A DNA stretch of 64,000 bases, taken from NCBI GenBank assembly GCA_036346355.1, contig CM070578.1, positions 15,328,501 to 15,392,500 on the forward strand. Direction: 5' to 3'. The stretch's first letter is position 1, and every line of letters begins with the position of its first letter. The position numbers and the translations under genes are program-made. The stretch is from Rhipidocladum racemiflorum. Lineage: Eukaryota > Streptophyta > Magnoliopsida > Poales > Poaceae. This document shows, in pieces, positions 24,122 through 35,409 of the stretch. The notes under the pieces are model-generated. The model did not search any database and was not told the DNA's origin. It worked only from the letters and a program-made list of their open reading frames with translations.

Positions 24122-24517
24122 CATATGGTTTTTGCTTGCCATCGCTGATTACTCCCTCCCCACCTATTCTCTCTCTCCTATGCCCTCCGCTCCAGTCTTC
24201 TTCCTGCTGCCTCGCCGTCACGCATTCCCCAGATTGAAGATCCAGATTCCCACCTGTTCTGCTCGGTAAGCTATAATCCCCGCTAACCCGGTCCAATCTT
24301 GTCCAGTCTGATCCCCCGAGCAATAAAATTGCTCCGGTTCCGCTCGGTTGATTCCCGCAAATCGTGTGATCTTGGCGATCTAGTGTAAGTTGTTAATAAT
24401 AGAATTTTTCGTATGGTTGCAGAGACTGTTTAAGCGCAACCCATGCCTAGGTGCAATCCCCTGTATTTGTGTCTGATCTGTTCCTTGCTTGTAGCAGCAT
24501 AACAAGGTAGACGAAGG

Positions 24518-27500
24518 ATGGCTGCGCGAAACACCTCTATGGCCTCTGAGGATGACTACGAGGTAAAAGAAAGGAAGTAGTCCCAATTCTTTGCTCTCTT
24601 TTTTGTTGTTGCTATACCTCTCCACTTTTCTATTGGAATCTAGTCTGCTCTGGCTTGGTTTGAACACATGTTGGAGTTACTGCCTTGTTTACCAATGCTA
24701 GATCTCACATACGACATCTTTAAATACTGTAATCTTCAATTCGTTGATCACTTAGGAAAAAATTGGAGTACCTTCTAATTGTTGGATAGGTATGTCTTGA
24801 GTTTATGCTTATACTTGTCAGTAACCTTGATCAATGACATCTTCAAATAGTGTAATCATCAATTCATAGTTTTGTTTTGGCAAAGTTTGAGTAGCTTCTA
24901 TCTACCTTTTATTTAGCATTTTGGGCTTAGATTAAATCGACAGGAAACTTGTTACTCCCTCCGTTTTGCAATATTTGTCCATAGTCTACCATGCGCATAG
25001 ACAAGTAAGCAATCTAAAAAAAAGTTAATGAGAAATGACCATACACACCCCTATTAAATGGCATATTACAATCACTTAACCTCTTCCAAAGCATTGAAAC
25101 GAGGGTAGAGAGGGAAAACATTGCAATAGCTACACTCTTGATCCCCTCGCTGAACAAACATTTTGAAATGGGGACTCCTGAGGCTATGGACAAACATAGT
25201 GAAACGGAGGAAGTACATTTGTCAAAACTAAAGATATAGTGGGTAGTGGCCGAAATGCAAAATATTTTTTTTTTGGGGGGTGGGGGGGTGGGGGGGGGGG
25301 CTAGAGGATGCGATCCCATCCATAGAAACTTGTTTTTTTATTAAAAAAAAACAGTTGTCCGTATAGATCTAAATTTACTAGGAATTGTGCTTGATAGTTG
25401 CTATGGTGTGCTATGTGTTGCAGACTGAACAGAAGAAGCAAGCTGCTGCAGATGTCCTTTTCCACTATTCACAGTTTGTTATGGTGTGCATCGGCGAGGG
25501 AGTTCGCCCAACTGATCTCAGATTGCATCTTATGAAGGTATATTTATTATCCTGAGTTTTTTTTTGTGATTTCTCCATGCCATGCATTTATCATCGTGAA
25601 CTTTTTAAAAAGTGCTCCTTGAGCATACGGACATGCTGTTCTATTTATAGTTTCTTTTTTATGTCCATGTCAGAACGAGAATAAAGGATTATAATGCTCC
25701 ACTATTCCAAGCAGAGTGCTAAAAATGTTCCAAAAACTAATAGAGAGGTCAAGGCCTTTATATACTTGACACCATCTGCTTTATTCTGTAATCAAACCTG
25801 TCTCTTTACAATGTTTTATAGCATTTTATTCCTTGTGCTTTGAGCCTTTGACTAGCAAAGTGAATCCTTTACCCTTTTCTAAGCAAAGCCAGGCTAACAG
25901 TGCGTTATTCACTAAGTAGAAGGGCTATACACCTTAAAATTCTGTAGTGATGTATTTATCTCTGAACCTTTAGTACTAATTTACTATAATAAGCTTCTAA
26001 TTCCTTATTTCTGGAGGGCACCTTTTGTGCTTAGGAACAGTGGTGCTATGGGATTATGCACTGTTTAGCAATAGTTGTTTGTTGAGGGCTAGGTTTAGGT
26101 GGCGAAGATTGTATAGATGGTGGATGGGTGGTTGTGGTTTGAATGCCCGGCGGCGTGGTGGCATCAGTTGGACTTGATGCTGCGCTGCTGGCGCAAGAGG
26201 GGGTGGGGATAAAGGACTTTGTTATTCCTTAAGGAATGCATTGTACATGCAATCCTTTTAATAGGATAGCCCCTAACAAGATAATCCCTAATTTGGAAAC
26301 AAATAACTAATTGAGATAAGATAACTAAACAAGCCCTTGATCTTCTCATGCTACACCATCTATTTTTGCTATGGATGATGCACACTGAGTCTGGCTCCGC
26401 CAATGATACTGAAGCCCCACCATCTCGCCCCCTACGAAAACACTCGTCCTGGAGTTGGAATGCCGGATAGAGACACTTGAACCCCTCAACATCTTCCCAT
26501 GTTGTCTCGGACTTCGGCAAGCCACGCCACGTGACAAGCACTTGCCACGATCCACGGTAGAGACAGCCCTTGACAGCCTTAGTCTGTGTAGGAAGAGCTC
26601 GCCTGTGCTATTGCCAGTAGGGTTGGTGGCATTGCCGATGGTGTACCATGGAACTCCTTGACGTCGTGAATGCGTGTGCCTGTTGACACAGTGAGATGAT
26701 AAGCCACATTGCTGATGTGCTCCCCTACATGGTAGGGCCCAAAAAAAGCGAGGGTTGAGCTTGTTGCGCACATGTGGTGAGAGCGATAGTGCTTGACAAT
26801 GCGCCAGTTGTAGCCAAACACAATCCAATTCGCATAATGATTACATTTTTTCCCTCTAGAACATTTTTCTACTGTCTATATGAGTTCTGTCCACCTTGTG
26901 CCTGGTGCAAACTTTCTGTAGTATTAAGACTTCCGGGTGCTATCCGCAACCTAGTTAGCCGTATTCTTCTACTCAGAACCGAATTAATAAGCTGGCTTTG
27001 GTATGTGCAATTTCGATTCATTTAACTTCAACAAAACAAGCAAGAGCCTTCTTTACTTTTGAAAATTGTATGGTCAAGCCTCTGAACTTCAAACTGTGCA
27101 AATTAAGCCAATTTACTCATTGGTCCTGTCAATTAGGCCCTCAATTATCTGATTTAAATGACTAGCTAGTATACTCTTTCACCTCAGTTGTGATCTGATC
27201 ATTTTGTCATTCTGTTATTTTGCTTCTTGCTTGTTGCCCTGATATGGATTTAATCATTTCCAAAATGATTTGCTCATTGATTTTCAAATTCATAATTACT
27301 TCCAGGTCAAAATTGTTTGGCACATAACTCAATATAGACTAGATTGCTTCCAGTAGATATTTAAACTCACAGCAGTGCTTCTGTGCTCTCCCAAAGGATC
27401 CAAACAATGGAAGCACAAATTTGAAAGCACATTGAGGGCCTGATTTGCAACCATCCACTGCCCGATTACCAATAGTACTGCTTTAGGATTTGTGTACTGA

Positions 27501-27949
27501 AGTGGTGTGTTACTTAAAGTCAAATTTGCGGTCTTAGTGCTCAGGCTATGGTGAGCCGCATGTAATCAGTGGTGACCACATCTGTCAGTCTGTAACTTGG
27601 GCAAATGGTTTGGGCCATCCAAAAGACATGGGGTTTCATTGAGTACAGCAGCTTGTGTAAGGCAGTAGGGCACATCTGACAATTGACAGTCCATGCTATT
27701 AACTATGTTTTTAAAAAATAGTAGGATTCTTGGTTGTTACAATTTTTTTTTTCTTTAGTGCAATATGGTTCATAATGCTCGCCGTGGCCCATAAGGCTTG
27801 TGACATGCTAACTCAGACCACTTCAGGAAGTTTCAGGAATGCCCACTTCTCTGAAGAAAGAGCCACAGCAGGCAGCTGCCTCACCGGATTCTAGTGGTGA
27901 ACCATCCTCCTCTGGAACAATGAAAGGGGACAAGATTGAAATATCCTAA
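24518..27949 (+). CDS. Small 93-residue plant protein, function unknown, 3 coding exons
   Basis: Coding exons are 24518-24562, 25424-25537 and 27827-27949, all phase 0, with GT-AG introns of 0.86 and 2.3 kb. They encode 15, 38 and 40 residues plus a TAA stop. The middle exon looks like a conserved helical core (VLFHYSQFVMVCIGEGVRPT, then DLRLHLMK), and exon 3 goes on EVSGMPTSLKKE before a Ser/Pro-rich tail. There is no signal peptide or membrane segment; the protein is probably nuclear or cytosolic. I do not recognise the family for certain. A non-coding first exon (about 24130-24265, donor at 24266) and a 5' UTR exon from about 24423 are likely. The start ATG is followed by a second in-frame ATG at codon 8. 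Intron 1 holds a Stowaway MITE and intron 2 an antisense Ty3 fragment. Confidence 0.75.
24955..25213. mobile_element. Stowaway (Tc1/mariner) MITE in intron 1
   Basis: Ends CTCCCTCCGTTTTGCAATAT and, inverted, CTTCCTCCGTTTCACTATGT, with TA on both sides (24953-24954, 25214-25215). Inner arms pair as well (GTCCATAG / CTATGGAC). This is the classic grass Stowaway structure. Confidence 0.92.
25275..25300 (+). repeat. G-tract with quadruplex potential
   Basis: Three G runs of 6, 7 and more than 10 bases are separated by single T or TG, inside intron 1, just after a poly-T run. Confidence 0.8.
26164..26828 (-). pseudogene. Ty3 integrase C-terminus/chromodomain fragment in intron 2
   Basis: Minus-strand frames read NKLNPRFFW / FFGPYHVGEHISNVAYHL / RIHDVKEFHGTP and then LVTWRGLPKSETTWEDVEGF followed by YPAFQLQDE. 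This is the order of a Ty3 integrase tail (GPF motif, IHDVFHV) and a degenerate chromodomain. Several frame changes separate the pieces. It lies antisense to the host gene. The element type is a chromovirus, distinct from element A in sequence. Confidence 0.75.
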
Positions 27950-28365
27950 TATTTATCTGTAGCAGTATAGGGAGTAATAATCAGATTACGAGATCTGCTT
28001 GCTGTTAATGCTTTTGTGCAGCGTTAATTTCTAACAATATGGAAATGTAAATATGCTAGCATGGTTGCCCAAGTTTATCTTTGTAGACAGTGAAGGAACT
28101 TGATTCATCTCCAAGCTTTCTGTTCTCTTGCTCTATACTAGTTCTTTATGACTTGATGGTGATGTTCTTGATAAATATTTGTAGCCACCTTTTTCGAATT
28201 CATATATTTCCGATAAATATTTAGCACTACGGAAATCTTGTGATAACAAACTTCCTTTATTTTTGTCCATTGATTAAAATCTAAATGTTTCCTGTGATTT
28301 TTTTGCGTTCCAAATGTACCCCAAAGACGGCAAGCTTATTCCCCCTCTGTTTCGCAATATCCAGC
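27950..28365 (+). other. 3' UTR and flank of the 93-residue gene
   Basis: AT-rich, with no other gene. Poly(A) signals cannot be chosen with certainty. Confidence 0.4.
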
Positions 28366-28373
28366 CCATCCAT

Positions 28374-29303
28374 TAGGGATGTAAGTGGGATGCAATATGG
28401 GTTGATTGTATATTATCCACATTGACCACAAATATTTATGCGGGATATTGCGGCAACCCGCGAAAGGTTTATGCGGGCAATGCGGTGCCCACAAAACCCA
28501 CAAAAAGAAAAAGTGATATAGAAATCTGTCAGGTTTCGATGTTTAGAAGAAAAGACATGTTTAGCATGCAAGTTAATTGGAGTTCCAATTCATCAAAATC
28601 AAGGATACAGATCATGATCACTGTACAAGATGAAGGTAATAGAAAAATAAATGATGTCCTTGGTCTTTTCTCCATTCTTGTTTTCATAAAAAATTACTTC
28701 TCATATTGATTATAGATACATCTCATCAGTCATCACCATCATCCATATCCTCTGTTAGCGTGTTCTTTTGATGAGAAGAGACTGAAATATTGAAAAGTCA
28801 GAGATCAACATATGATTAGTATGAAGTAAACTAAAAAGTTAGAAGCAATTAAAAAAGAGCTTACTAGTTGCTTTATGCCAATCTTGAAGACAAATTAAAA
28901 CATTTCCTTGTGTCGAGTGCGGTGTTAGAGCGGGAGGGGAGGAAGACAAGAAGGGAATAGGTAAATGAGAGGCGGCACCTCCGGCGGCGTCGAGAGGAGA
29001 GGCGGGCAGCAGTGGGTGTGGGCGAGGCGAGCGGCAGCAGCGTGTGGTCGGTGTGTGAGGATTCTTTCGCTCTTCGTGTGACCAACGACCTGGCATGGGG
29101 AAGGCGGACGACACCCTCTTGTGGCCGTCGTAAACTCAATTGAGGAGGAACAATGCGGGCACGATGCGGACATGATGCGGGCTACGTGTGACGGCCGCAA
29201 AACCCGCAAGCGCCACCAAAGTGGGTTGTGGGCGTCCGCTTTAGGTTTTATGCGGGCTAAATTAAGTGGGTTGGCGGACATCCCGCATCCACTTTCATCC
29301 CTA
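28374..29303. mobile_element. Non-autonomous hAT (Ac-like) element, 930 bp
   Basis: The ends TAGGGATGTAAGTGG and, inverted, TAGGGATGAAAGTGG resemble the Ac/Ds terminus. Both flanks are CCATCCAT (28366-28373 and 29304-29311), an exact 8-bp target duplication. Subterminal GCGGG/CCCGC repeats occur at both ends. The interior is AT-rich on the left, with a GC-rich block at 28920-29115. No transposase is present. Confidence 0.93.
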
Positions 29304-29472
29304 CCATCCATTACAAAATCAAGGCTTGCTGGTTATTTGGTTAAAGGCCCCACATCCCTCAACAGATGGTGTAGTTTAATTGGCTCAAAAATGATGTTTG
29401 CTATTCTGATGTTCCCTAGTGGGAAAAAATATTCCGGCCCTTCTCTGTTGGCGCCAAACCAGAGTTAACTAA

Positions 29473-29718
29473 TTGTGTGGTTGGAGAGGGGTGGAATGAA
29501 ATGGTTTCATCCCATATTCTCAGACAGGGTCCACTGTCACTCTCACATTCCAAGTAGGATGGCTGCGTTTCATAAAATTTGTAGAACCTGGTCGTCCTGA
29601 ATCTAGAGAGAATATTCTCTTTTCTAGAACCGAGCCATCCTCAGCTCTCCAACCAAACACTAGACTTGGTGGGATGGGATGGTTTCATTCCACTCCATCC
29701 CACTATCCAAACACACAA
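29473..29718. mobile_element. Tourist-like (PIF/Harbinger) MITE
   Basis: Ends TTGTGTGGTTGGAGAGG and, inverted, TTGTGTGTTTGGATAGTGG, flanked by TAA on both sides (29470-29472, 29719-29721). Inner GGAATG.../...CATTCC arms pair. Confidence 0.85.
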
Positions 29719-30300
29719 TAAGACCACCAAAATCGCCATTAGAAGAAAAAGAGGTCGAAAGATTGCTGGCTTATCTGGTCCTAATGGAGGATAAACGTCA
29801 CCTTCAGATCATCGATTTGTTAATGTGATTAATCAACTCCTAAACATGCTAGTGGTATGTTGCAACCTAAGTTTCGATCCTATACAAATCTGGTAATTTA
29901 TAAATTGAAAGAACAAGGATTTATATGCAGAAGTTGAGAGGGCTTGATTAGGAGATTTCCCTTGTTTGGATCCAAACAATTAACTCATGGTAGTATTCCT
30001 CTTTGGAAAGCTGGACTATAAACCTTCACAGCCCTCTCAAGCCTCCCACAAGCTACTCCTTGAAAGGTCAGGAGGAGCACGCCTCCAAGCCGTTTAGGAA
30101 TACTGAATTCCAAGAGTAATAAGCCTAAGGGTGTCACTTGAACTCAGAAAGGTCAAACAACCAAGAGTGATGCACACTAAGACCTACTGCACTCTTTCAC
30201 ATCTCAAAATCTCAACTTGAAGCTCTTGAGTCCCGTTGAACTCCTCAATGACAAGCTATAGGAGTCACAAAGGTGCTGAATTAAACACCCATGGTCCACT

Positions 30301-30307
30301 TATATAT
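30301..30307 (-). promoter_or_regulatory. Candidate TATA box
   Basis: On the minus strand AGGATATATAAGTGG. It lies about 130 bp downstream of the motif array. Confidence 0.4.
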
Positions 30308-30435
30308 CCTCTACAAAGAAAAAGATGTTTGACATATTTTTTTAAAATGTGTCTACAGACCTGGAGCATCTGCCTATGTTTGATTTTTTTTCTCAGTTCC
30401 AACATTTCAAAAACTAGCTGTTAAGCCAACCAAGA

Positions 30436-30815
30436 TTATACGTCTTGACACAGATAATCCACCTCAATCGTATCATCCACCTCAGTGAAATCACTTTGTG
30501 GAATCTCTCTGGAACAATGGTACACCTCAATGGTATGCATTGACCCAGGTCATCCACCTCTCAACTTATAAAAAACTTCTCTAGAGAAATGATACGCCTC
30601 AACTCAGGTTATCCACCTAAATAGTATGCCTTGAGCCGAATGATATGCCTTAGTGTAAAATACCCTAGGCACCAAAACATTTTATTTGGACTAATGGTAC
30701 ACCTCAATGGTATTGGTTGATTCAGATTATTCACCTCTTTGTAAATTTTCAGAAACACAGAAAACACTCTCTAAATAGATGGTACACCTTGATGGTTCGA
30801 CTAACCTGGATAATC
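30436..30815. repeat. Array of GGTACACCTCAATGG / TCATCCACCTC motifs
   Basis: At least eight diverged copies of two short modules (ATGGTACACCTCAATGG-like and GGTTATCCACCT-like) alternate with unrelated 20-60 bp spacers. Confidence 0.75.
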
Positions 30816-31990
30816 CATCTCTGTTTATTTTTCTGACTTGGATCAAATTTGATCCAAACATTGATATTCTCCCAACCACAACCTGATTCTTGACACACTG
30901 AATAGAACTGAGCCAGGAGGACCTAGTGTGCACCACAACTAGTTACTCAACTTAACCAAGCTTAAGCTACTAGCTTTGAACCTCCCTTAATAGTATGAGC
31001 AAATCAAAAACAAAAACTTATCAACCAAAATGATTCATACCCAATTTCTTGGATCATTCCTATCCACAAGGTTCATAATGTTCATGAAAACCATGCTTTG
31101 CCATCATATGCATTCATGAGGATCAATGGAAGTCCGAGAACAGCCCATATCCATCATTAAAACCTAACTTAGTGTAAGATTGAGGATGCCGACTAGAGAA
31201 GGAGTGAATATGTGTTTTTAAAAATTTCTTCTCTCTAAATACACGCTCTATTTAACCCTATGTCAAAACCTAAAAGATAATTGCGGAAGCTTAAACTAAG
31301 GTTTTGTCAAATAAGGTCTAAATCAACTAGACTCACCAAGTGCACCAACTATCTATGTCTCTAACAATAGTTTGTAATTCTAAAGACAATCAAACAGTTA
31401 ATCAATTTAATTCTATGAATGTAAATTGCTTGATTGTAAATGAGTAAAGAATATGAACCAAAGATTGACATACAATCTTCTAACCGTGGTGTTTAAAGAC
31501 TTGCGGCCTCCCGTAGTCCATGTTGAGGTTAGCTCAAACACATTGGACCGGCTCCACGAATTGAGCACCCAACTCTTATCCACTAGTGGTGACTCTTTTC
31601 CCCTCCTAGTAGGCGAGCTCCGATCTTTACAACTTTGCCAGGCCTTCTCACAATCTTCTTGAGAAGGTCACCATGCACGATGCCGCTACGTCGTCTATGT
31701 GTTAGCAAACACCAAGAGTACTATGTCAAGCCTCCTGGTTTGAACCTCACCAAGTGCAGCACATGCACAATGGTGATCACCAAATGCAGCACATGCACAA
31801 GGCAATCCTCTAAGAGCAACACATACACAGAGAGCTCTCAATCCGCTTCAAATTGCAACATATGCAAATTAGAAGCTTACTCTAGCTCAAGAAGCAAATG
31901 TGATAAGACAACGCATGTACAACTCTCCTGCAAACACACCGTAAAGCCAGCAAATAGCAGCAAGCGTAAATGCCAACCTCCAAGGCTCCT

Positions 31991-31996
31991 TTTATA
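31991..31996 (-). promoter_or_regulatory. Candidate TATA box of LTR-like sequence
   Basis: Minus strand GAATATAAAAGGAGCC, about 60 bp downstream of the TAGTACCGG array. Confidence 0.45.
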
Positions 31997-32049
31997 TTCT
32001 CTCCAAAGAAAACTAGCTATTGGGGGGCAATTCGGGCAAAACCAGCGAA

Positions 32050-32465
32050 TCCGGTACTACCGTCCAACTAGAGCTGGTAGTACCGGCCTCAACTCCAACA
32101 GTCGAAAATGGTACAAAAACTAGCCATTGCACATCGGCTCGATGCTACTGCCCAACTAGGAGCTGTACTACCGGCTTCCAACGCTGGTAGCACCGGCCAG
32201 ACAATCCATAAGCAACACATGCTCTAGAAAAAACTTACTGCCCCATAGAGCCGACACTACTGGAACTACGGTAATATTGCTGCCACATGGTCATTAGCTC
32301 CAGCTTCCAAAAATCAACGAGCAACACATGCTCTCTGGAAAATAATTACCACTCAAACGAGCGGTAGCATCGACCGAGCAGTAGTACCGACTCCCATAAG
32401 AGGTACTACGGGACAACTGAGAGTAGTAGTACCGAACTTCTGGTGCTACCAGCCTTAGGGGCGGT
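32050..32465. repeat. Array of TAGTACCGG-type motifs
   Basis: Ten or so degenerate copies of GGTAGTACCGGC and its partial inversions, mixed with AACACATGCTCT repeats at 32212 and 32323. Confidence 0.75.
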
Positions 32466-32539
32466 ATGATCGACTTTTCCAGGTGAAAAATCAGATTTCA
32501 CATAAAAACCTTTACTTTTCAAATCAAGAACCACTTAAG

Positions 32540-33260
32540 ATTAATTCTTTGCAAATGTTAATCACATACTCCAAAGAATAACATTTAAACTTACTTATTT
32601 GCAAAACACATTTGCAAACAAACCAAGAATCTATGAAATTAACCATCTAGCCATGTAATGATCAACACATAATCATGACACTTTACAAAACACATTTACA
32701 ACTGCCAACACATGCTCCAGGATCCAATCTCATAAACTTCTAGCTCATTTGCAAAACACATTTACAAATAACAAATCCAACCACATAAAAGAAAATATTG
32801 AGCCATGTGATGATCAACACATGATCACAACACTTCGCAAAATACATTTGCAAATATATTTCATATGCTCCAAGATAAGACTCATAAAACTCATCATTTT
32901 GCAAAAACTCATTTTGTAAACAACAAGTATTATTATTGTGATGATTAACACATGATCTCTAGCAATTTGCAAACTCTACTAACAAAAGCTAAGAATACCA
33001 ATAACATGAACTCTCTTTATTTGCAACACATGAAAATATTTAGTTCCATGCAAACAATAAATATTTTAAATCCAAATGCATGAACTTACTCTATTTGCAA
33101 CACATGCAAATACTTAGTGCCATGGAAAGAATCAATTTAAACCAAATGCATGAGCTTTCCTTTTGCAACACATGTAAATCCATAACTACATGCAAAGAGT
33201 CAATTCAAATAAAGATGTAAACATGAACTACAACTATTTGCAACACATGCAAATACTTAG
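32540..33260. repeat. Dispersed TTTGCAAA / AACACAT(G)CAAAT motif block
   Basis: The palindrome-like phrase TTTGCAAAACACATTTGCAAA and its variant TTTGCAACACATGCAAAT recur more than ten times at intervals of 50-90 bp. Confidence 0.8.
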
Positions 33261-34726
33261 CTTCATGCAAAAACCAATTCTATTGAGTGATCTAGAGCAT
33301 ACGAAATTGAGTTCATCAATACATGATGAAGCTCAAGCTAAAGACTCGACCCCTCTTAATATTACGTCAACTATACTAGCAACCCGATTTCCCAACCAAA
33401 CATCGAGACCGGTAAAAGACTAGGAACACATCCTTAGTCCTATGTTAGTCGTACCTTTGCCTCTAGCAATACCACTTGAAGCTTTCATGATAACCAATCG
33501 TCTTCTCTCTAAGTCGGGTCTTCGTCTTGTTCATCAACACATGATGAACCTCCCTTCTCTTTGCTTCGGAATACTCTCTTAACATTCTTCAACACATAAT
33601 GACATCCATTGTCTCGAATCTCGACTTGATGGCTATCAACACATGATACCATCCAAAGTCTTCATCAATGTTGAACTAATCCTATTTCAACTACAACTCA
33701 TAGAAAATAGTTAATCTAATAAACCCGGTTGTCCCAATCATCAATGTACACCATTAACATGTAATGGTTGCTCCCCAGATCCTTTGATCTTCTTCGTTGA
33801 TGATTGACAACAACCCACATCAATTGAAACAAATGATTGATTTTTCTTGCGTATATTGATGCAACTAATGCTTTATATACTCAAAAACTTTTTGTTTGTC
33901 TTTTAACCAACAAAGAACACCATCAACACATGATTGGTTCCTTGATTGATTGAATAACAACCAAACATAATTTAAACTTGCATCTAAATTATTATAAGTA
34001 TATATTAACTACACAAGTTTCATATACTCATTTTGATAGTTTTCAAGTAATGATCCAATAGATATGGAGTGGTGGGAAGGGATCAATACTTTTGTGACCA
34101 TAAAGCATAGAATAAACTCCATTCAAGTGTGTGCATATCTATATTTGAACGTTGAATCAATATGCACATATTCAATTTAAGATTGCTTTGAAATTTACCC
34201 TATATTGGCATGAGTATACTACAACTACACAAGTTATATATGCTCAAGCATTTATTTCAAAGTAATGACCCTTAATTGGTTTGGCAATATGAAAGGAATC
34301 AATACTTATGAAACTTCAAGTTAAATCATGAACTCCCCCTAGATATGTGCATCCATGTATATGTAGAATTTGGAAACATAATGCACATCTTGAGGTTTAA
34401 GCAATAGAAGAGTTCGTTCTTTAACCTGAATCCAAAGTATGCATTAAGATAATACAATGAATATGAGTGCAATGAGACTAATAAGAATTAAGATTAATGA
34501 AAAGTTAGTCTTACAATGATTAGATTTTTCATTAAATAAAGATTAAGCATTAATACAAAACTAATCACCTAAACCAAAAGGAGCTTGAATTTACACTTCA
34601 AACCAAGGTTAGTCTTAATAATTTAGGAGTCATTAATCACCAAAACCACATAAAACAATGAATTGGGGGCCTAGATGCTTACAAGAGAAGATCAACAAGC
34701 ACATTAATCCGATGTTGTAACACCCT

Positions 34727-35409
34727 AGCCGGACAGAGGGCCCAAAATATCACCACTACACTTTTCACTTGCATTTAAACCATTATTACTAACAAATTTG
34801 GTATGACCTCCCTACAACAAGTTATCATATGATAGGAATATCAAGATAACATACATAAGGATAAATATTCATACATAACTTGGGATCCTTTTGCCCCTGT
34901 TTCTCACTTTCTAAATATTCATACATAAGGAATATCAAGATAACATACATAATGGCAAATATTCTGAAGATTTTTCTAGGTGCACTCATCTTTTTGGGCC
35001 TGTTTCCCACTTTCATCGAGTAGACTACATGTTCAAATTGCTGTTGCTGAACAAAAGAAAGATATGCTTTTCAAAGCATTGCCACAGGTAAAAAATCATT
35101 ACAGATGACAGTTGCTCAATAGTAGTATATATGTTTCTGGGAGAGTATATGCCGAGGTCAATCGTTTCCCTGAAACCGTTACTCAACATGCTATAGCGAC
35201 AATATCAACCAAAAAAAATCAAAGCAAACGGCCTATATCCAAAATCTCTTGTGCTATACTATGCCGAGTTTTTCCTTGAGTTGAAGAATATACCAATGAT
35301 GGCGCAATATCAAAGCTGAACAATACGCTATACAGAAAGCATTTGACATTTATCTGCAATGCAAAGATGTTAGGACACCTCTGTGTCATGCTCCAATATA
35401 GTCCTTTTC
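34727..35409. other. Unannotated DNA with a 95-bp direct repeat
   Basis: GGAATATCAAGATAACATAC occurs at about 34837 and again at about 34931, with the surrounding ATTCATACATAAGG also repeated. The left edge TGTAACACCCTAGCCGG (from 34727) resembles an LTR start, but no partner was found. Confidence 0.4.

Larger units (their letters stand above)
29722..31172 (-). mobile_element. LTR-like non-coding DNA with motif array and TATA box
   Basis: Read on the minus strand, a cluster of short motifs (30436-30815) is followed by a TATA box (30301-30307) and a leader-like stretch to about 29800. This copies the layout of the LTR-like DNA at 31173-34700, and both share CTCTNCAAAGAAAA next to the TATA box. 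No LTR ends or coding domains were found, so the class is uncertain. Confidence 0.4.
31173..34726 (-). mobile_element. Long LTR-like sequence, minus strand, class uncertain
   Basis: On the minus strand the sequence would end ...ATCCTCAATCTTACA at 31173. It holds, from right to left, a non-coding U3-like stretch (33270-34700), a block of TTTGCAAA/ACACAT motifs (32540-33260), an array of GTAGTACCGG-like motifs (32050-32465), a TATA box (31991-31996) and a leader/U5-like region. The phrase GATGCCGACTAGAG beside the end is one I associate with repetitive grass DNA. The right boundary is not fixed and no target duplication was found. There is no coding domain. Confidence 0.45.

Noticed and set aside
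32540..33260. CRISPR-like regular repeats
   Set aside because: Repeats are degenerate, spacing is irregular, there are no cas genes and the context is a plant genome.
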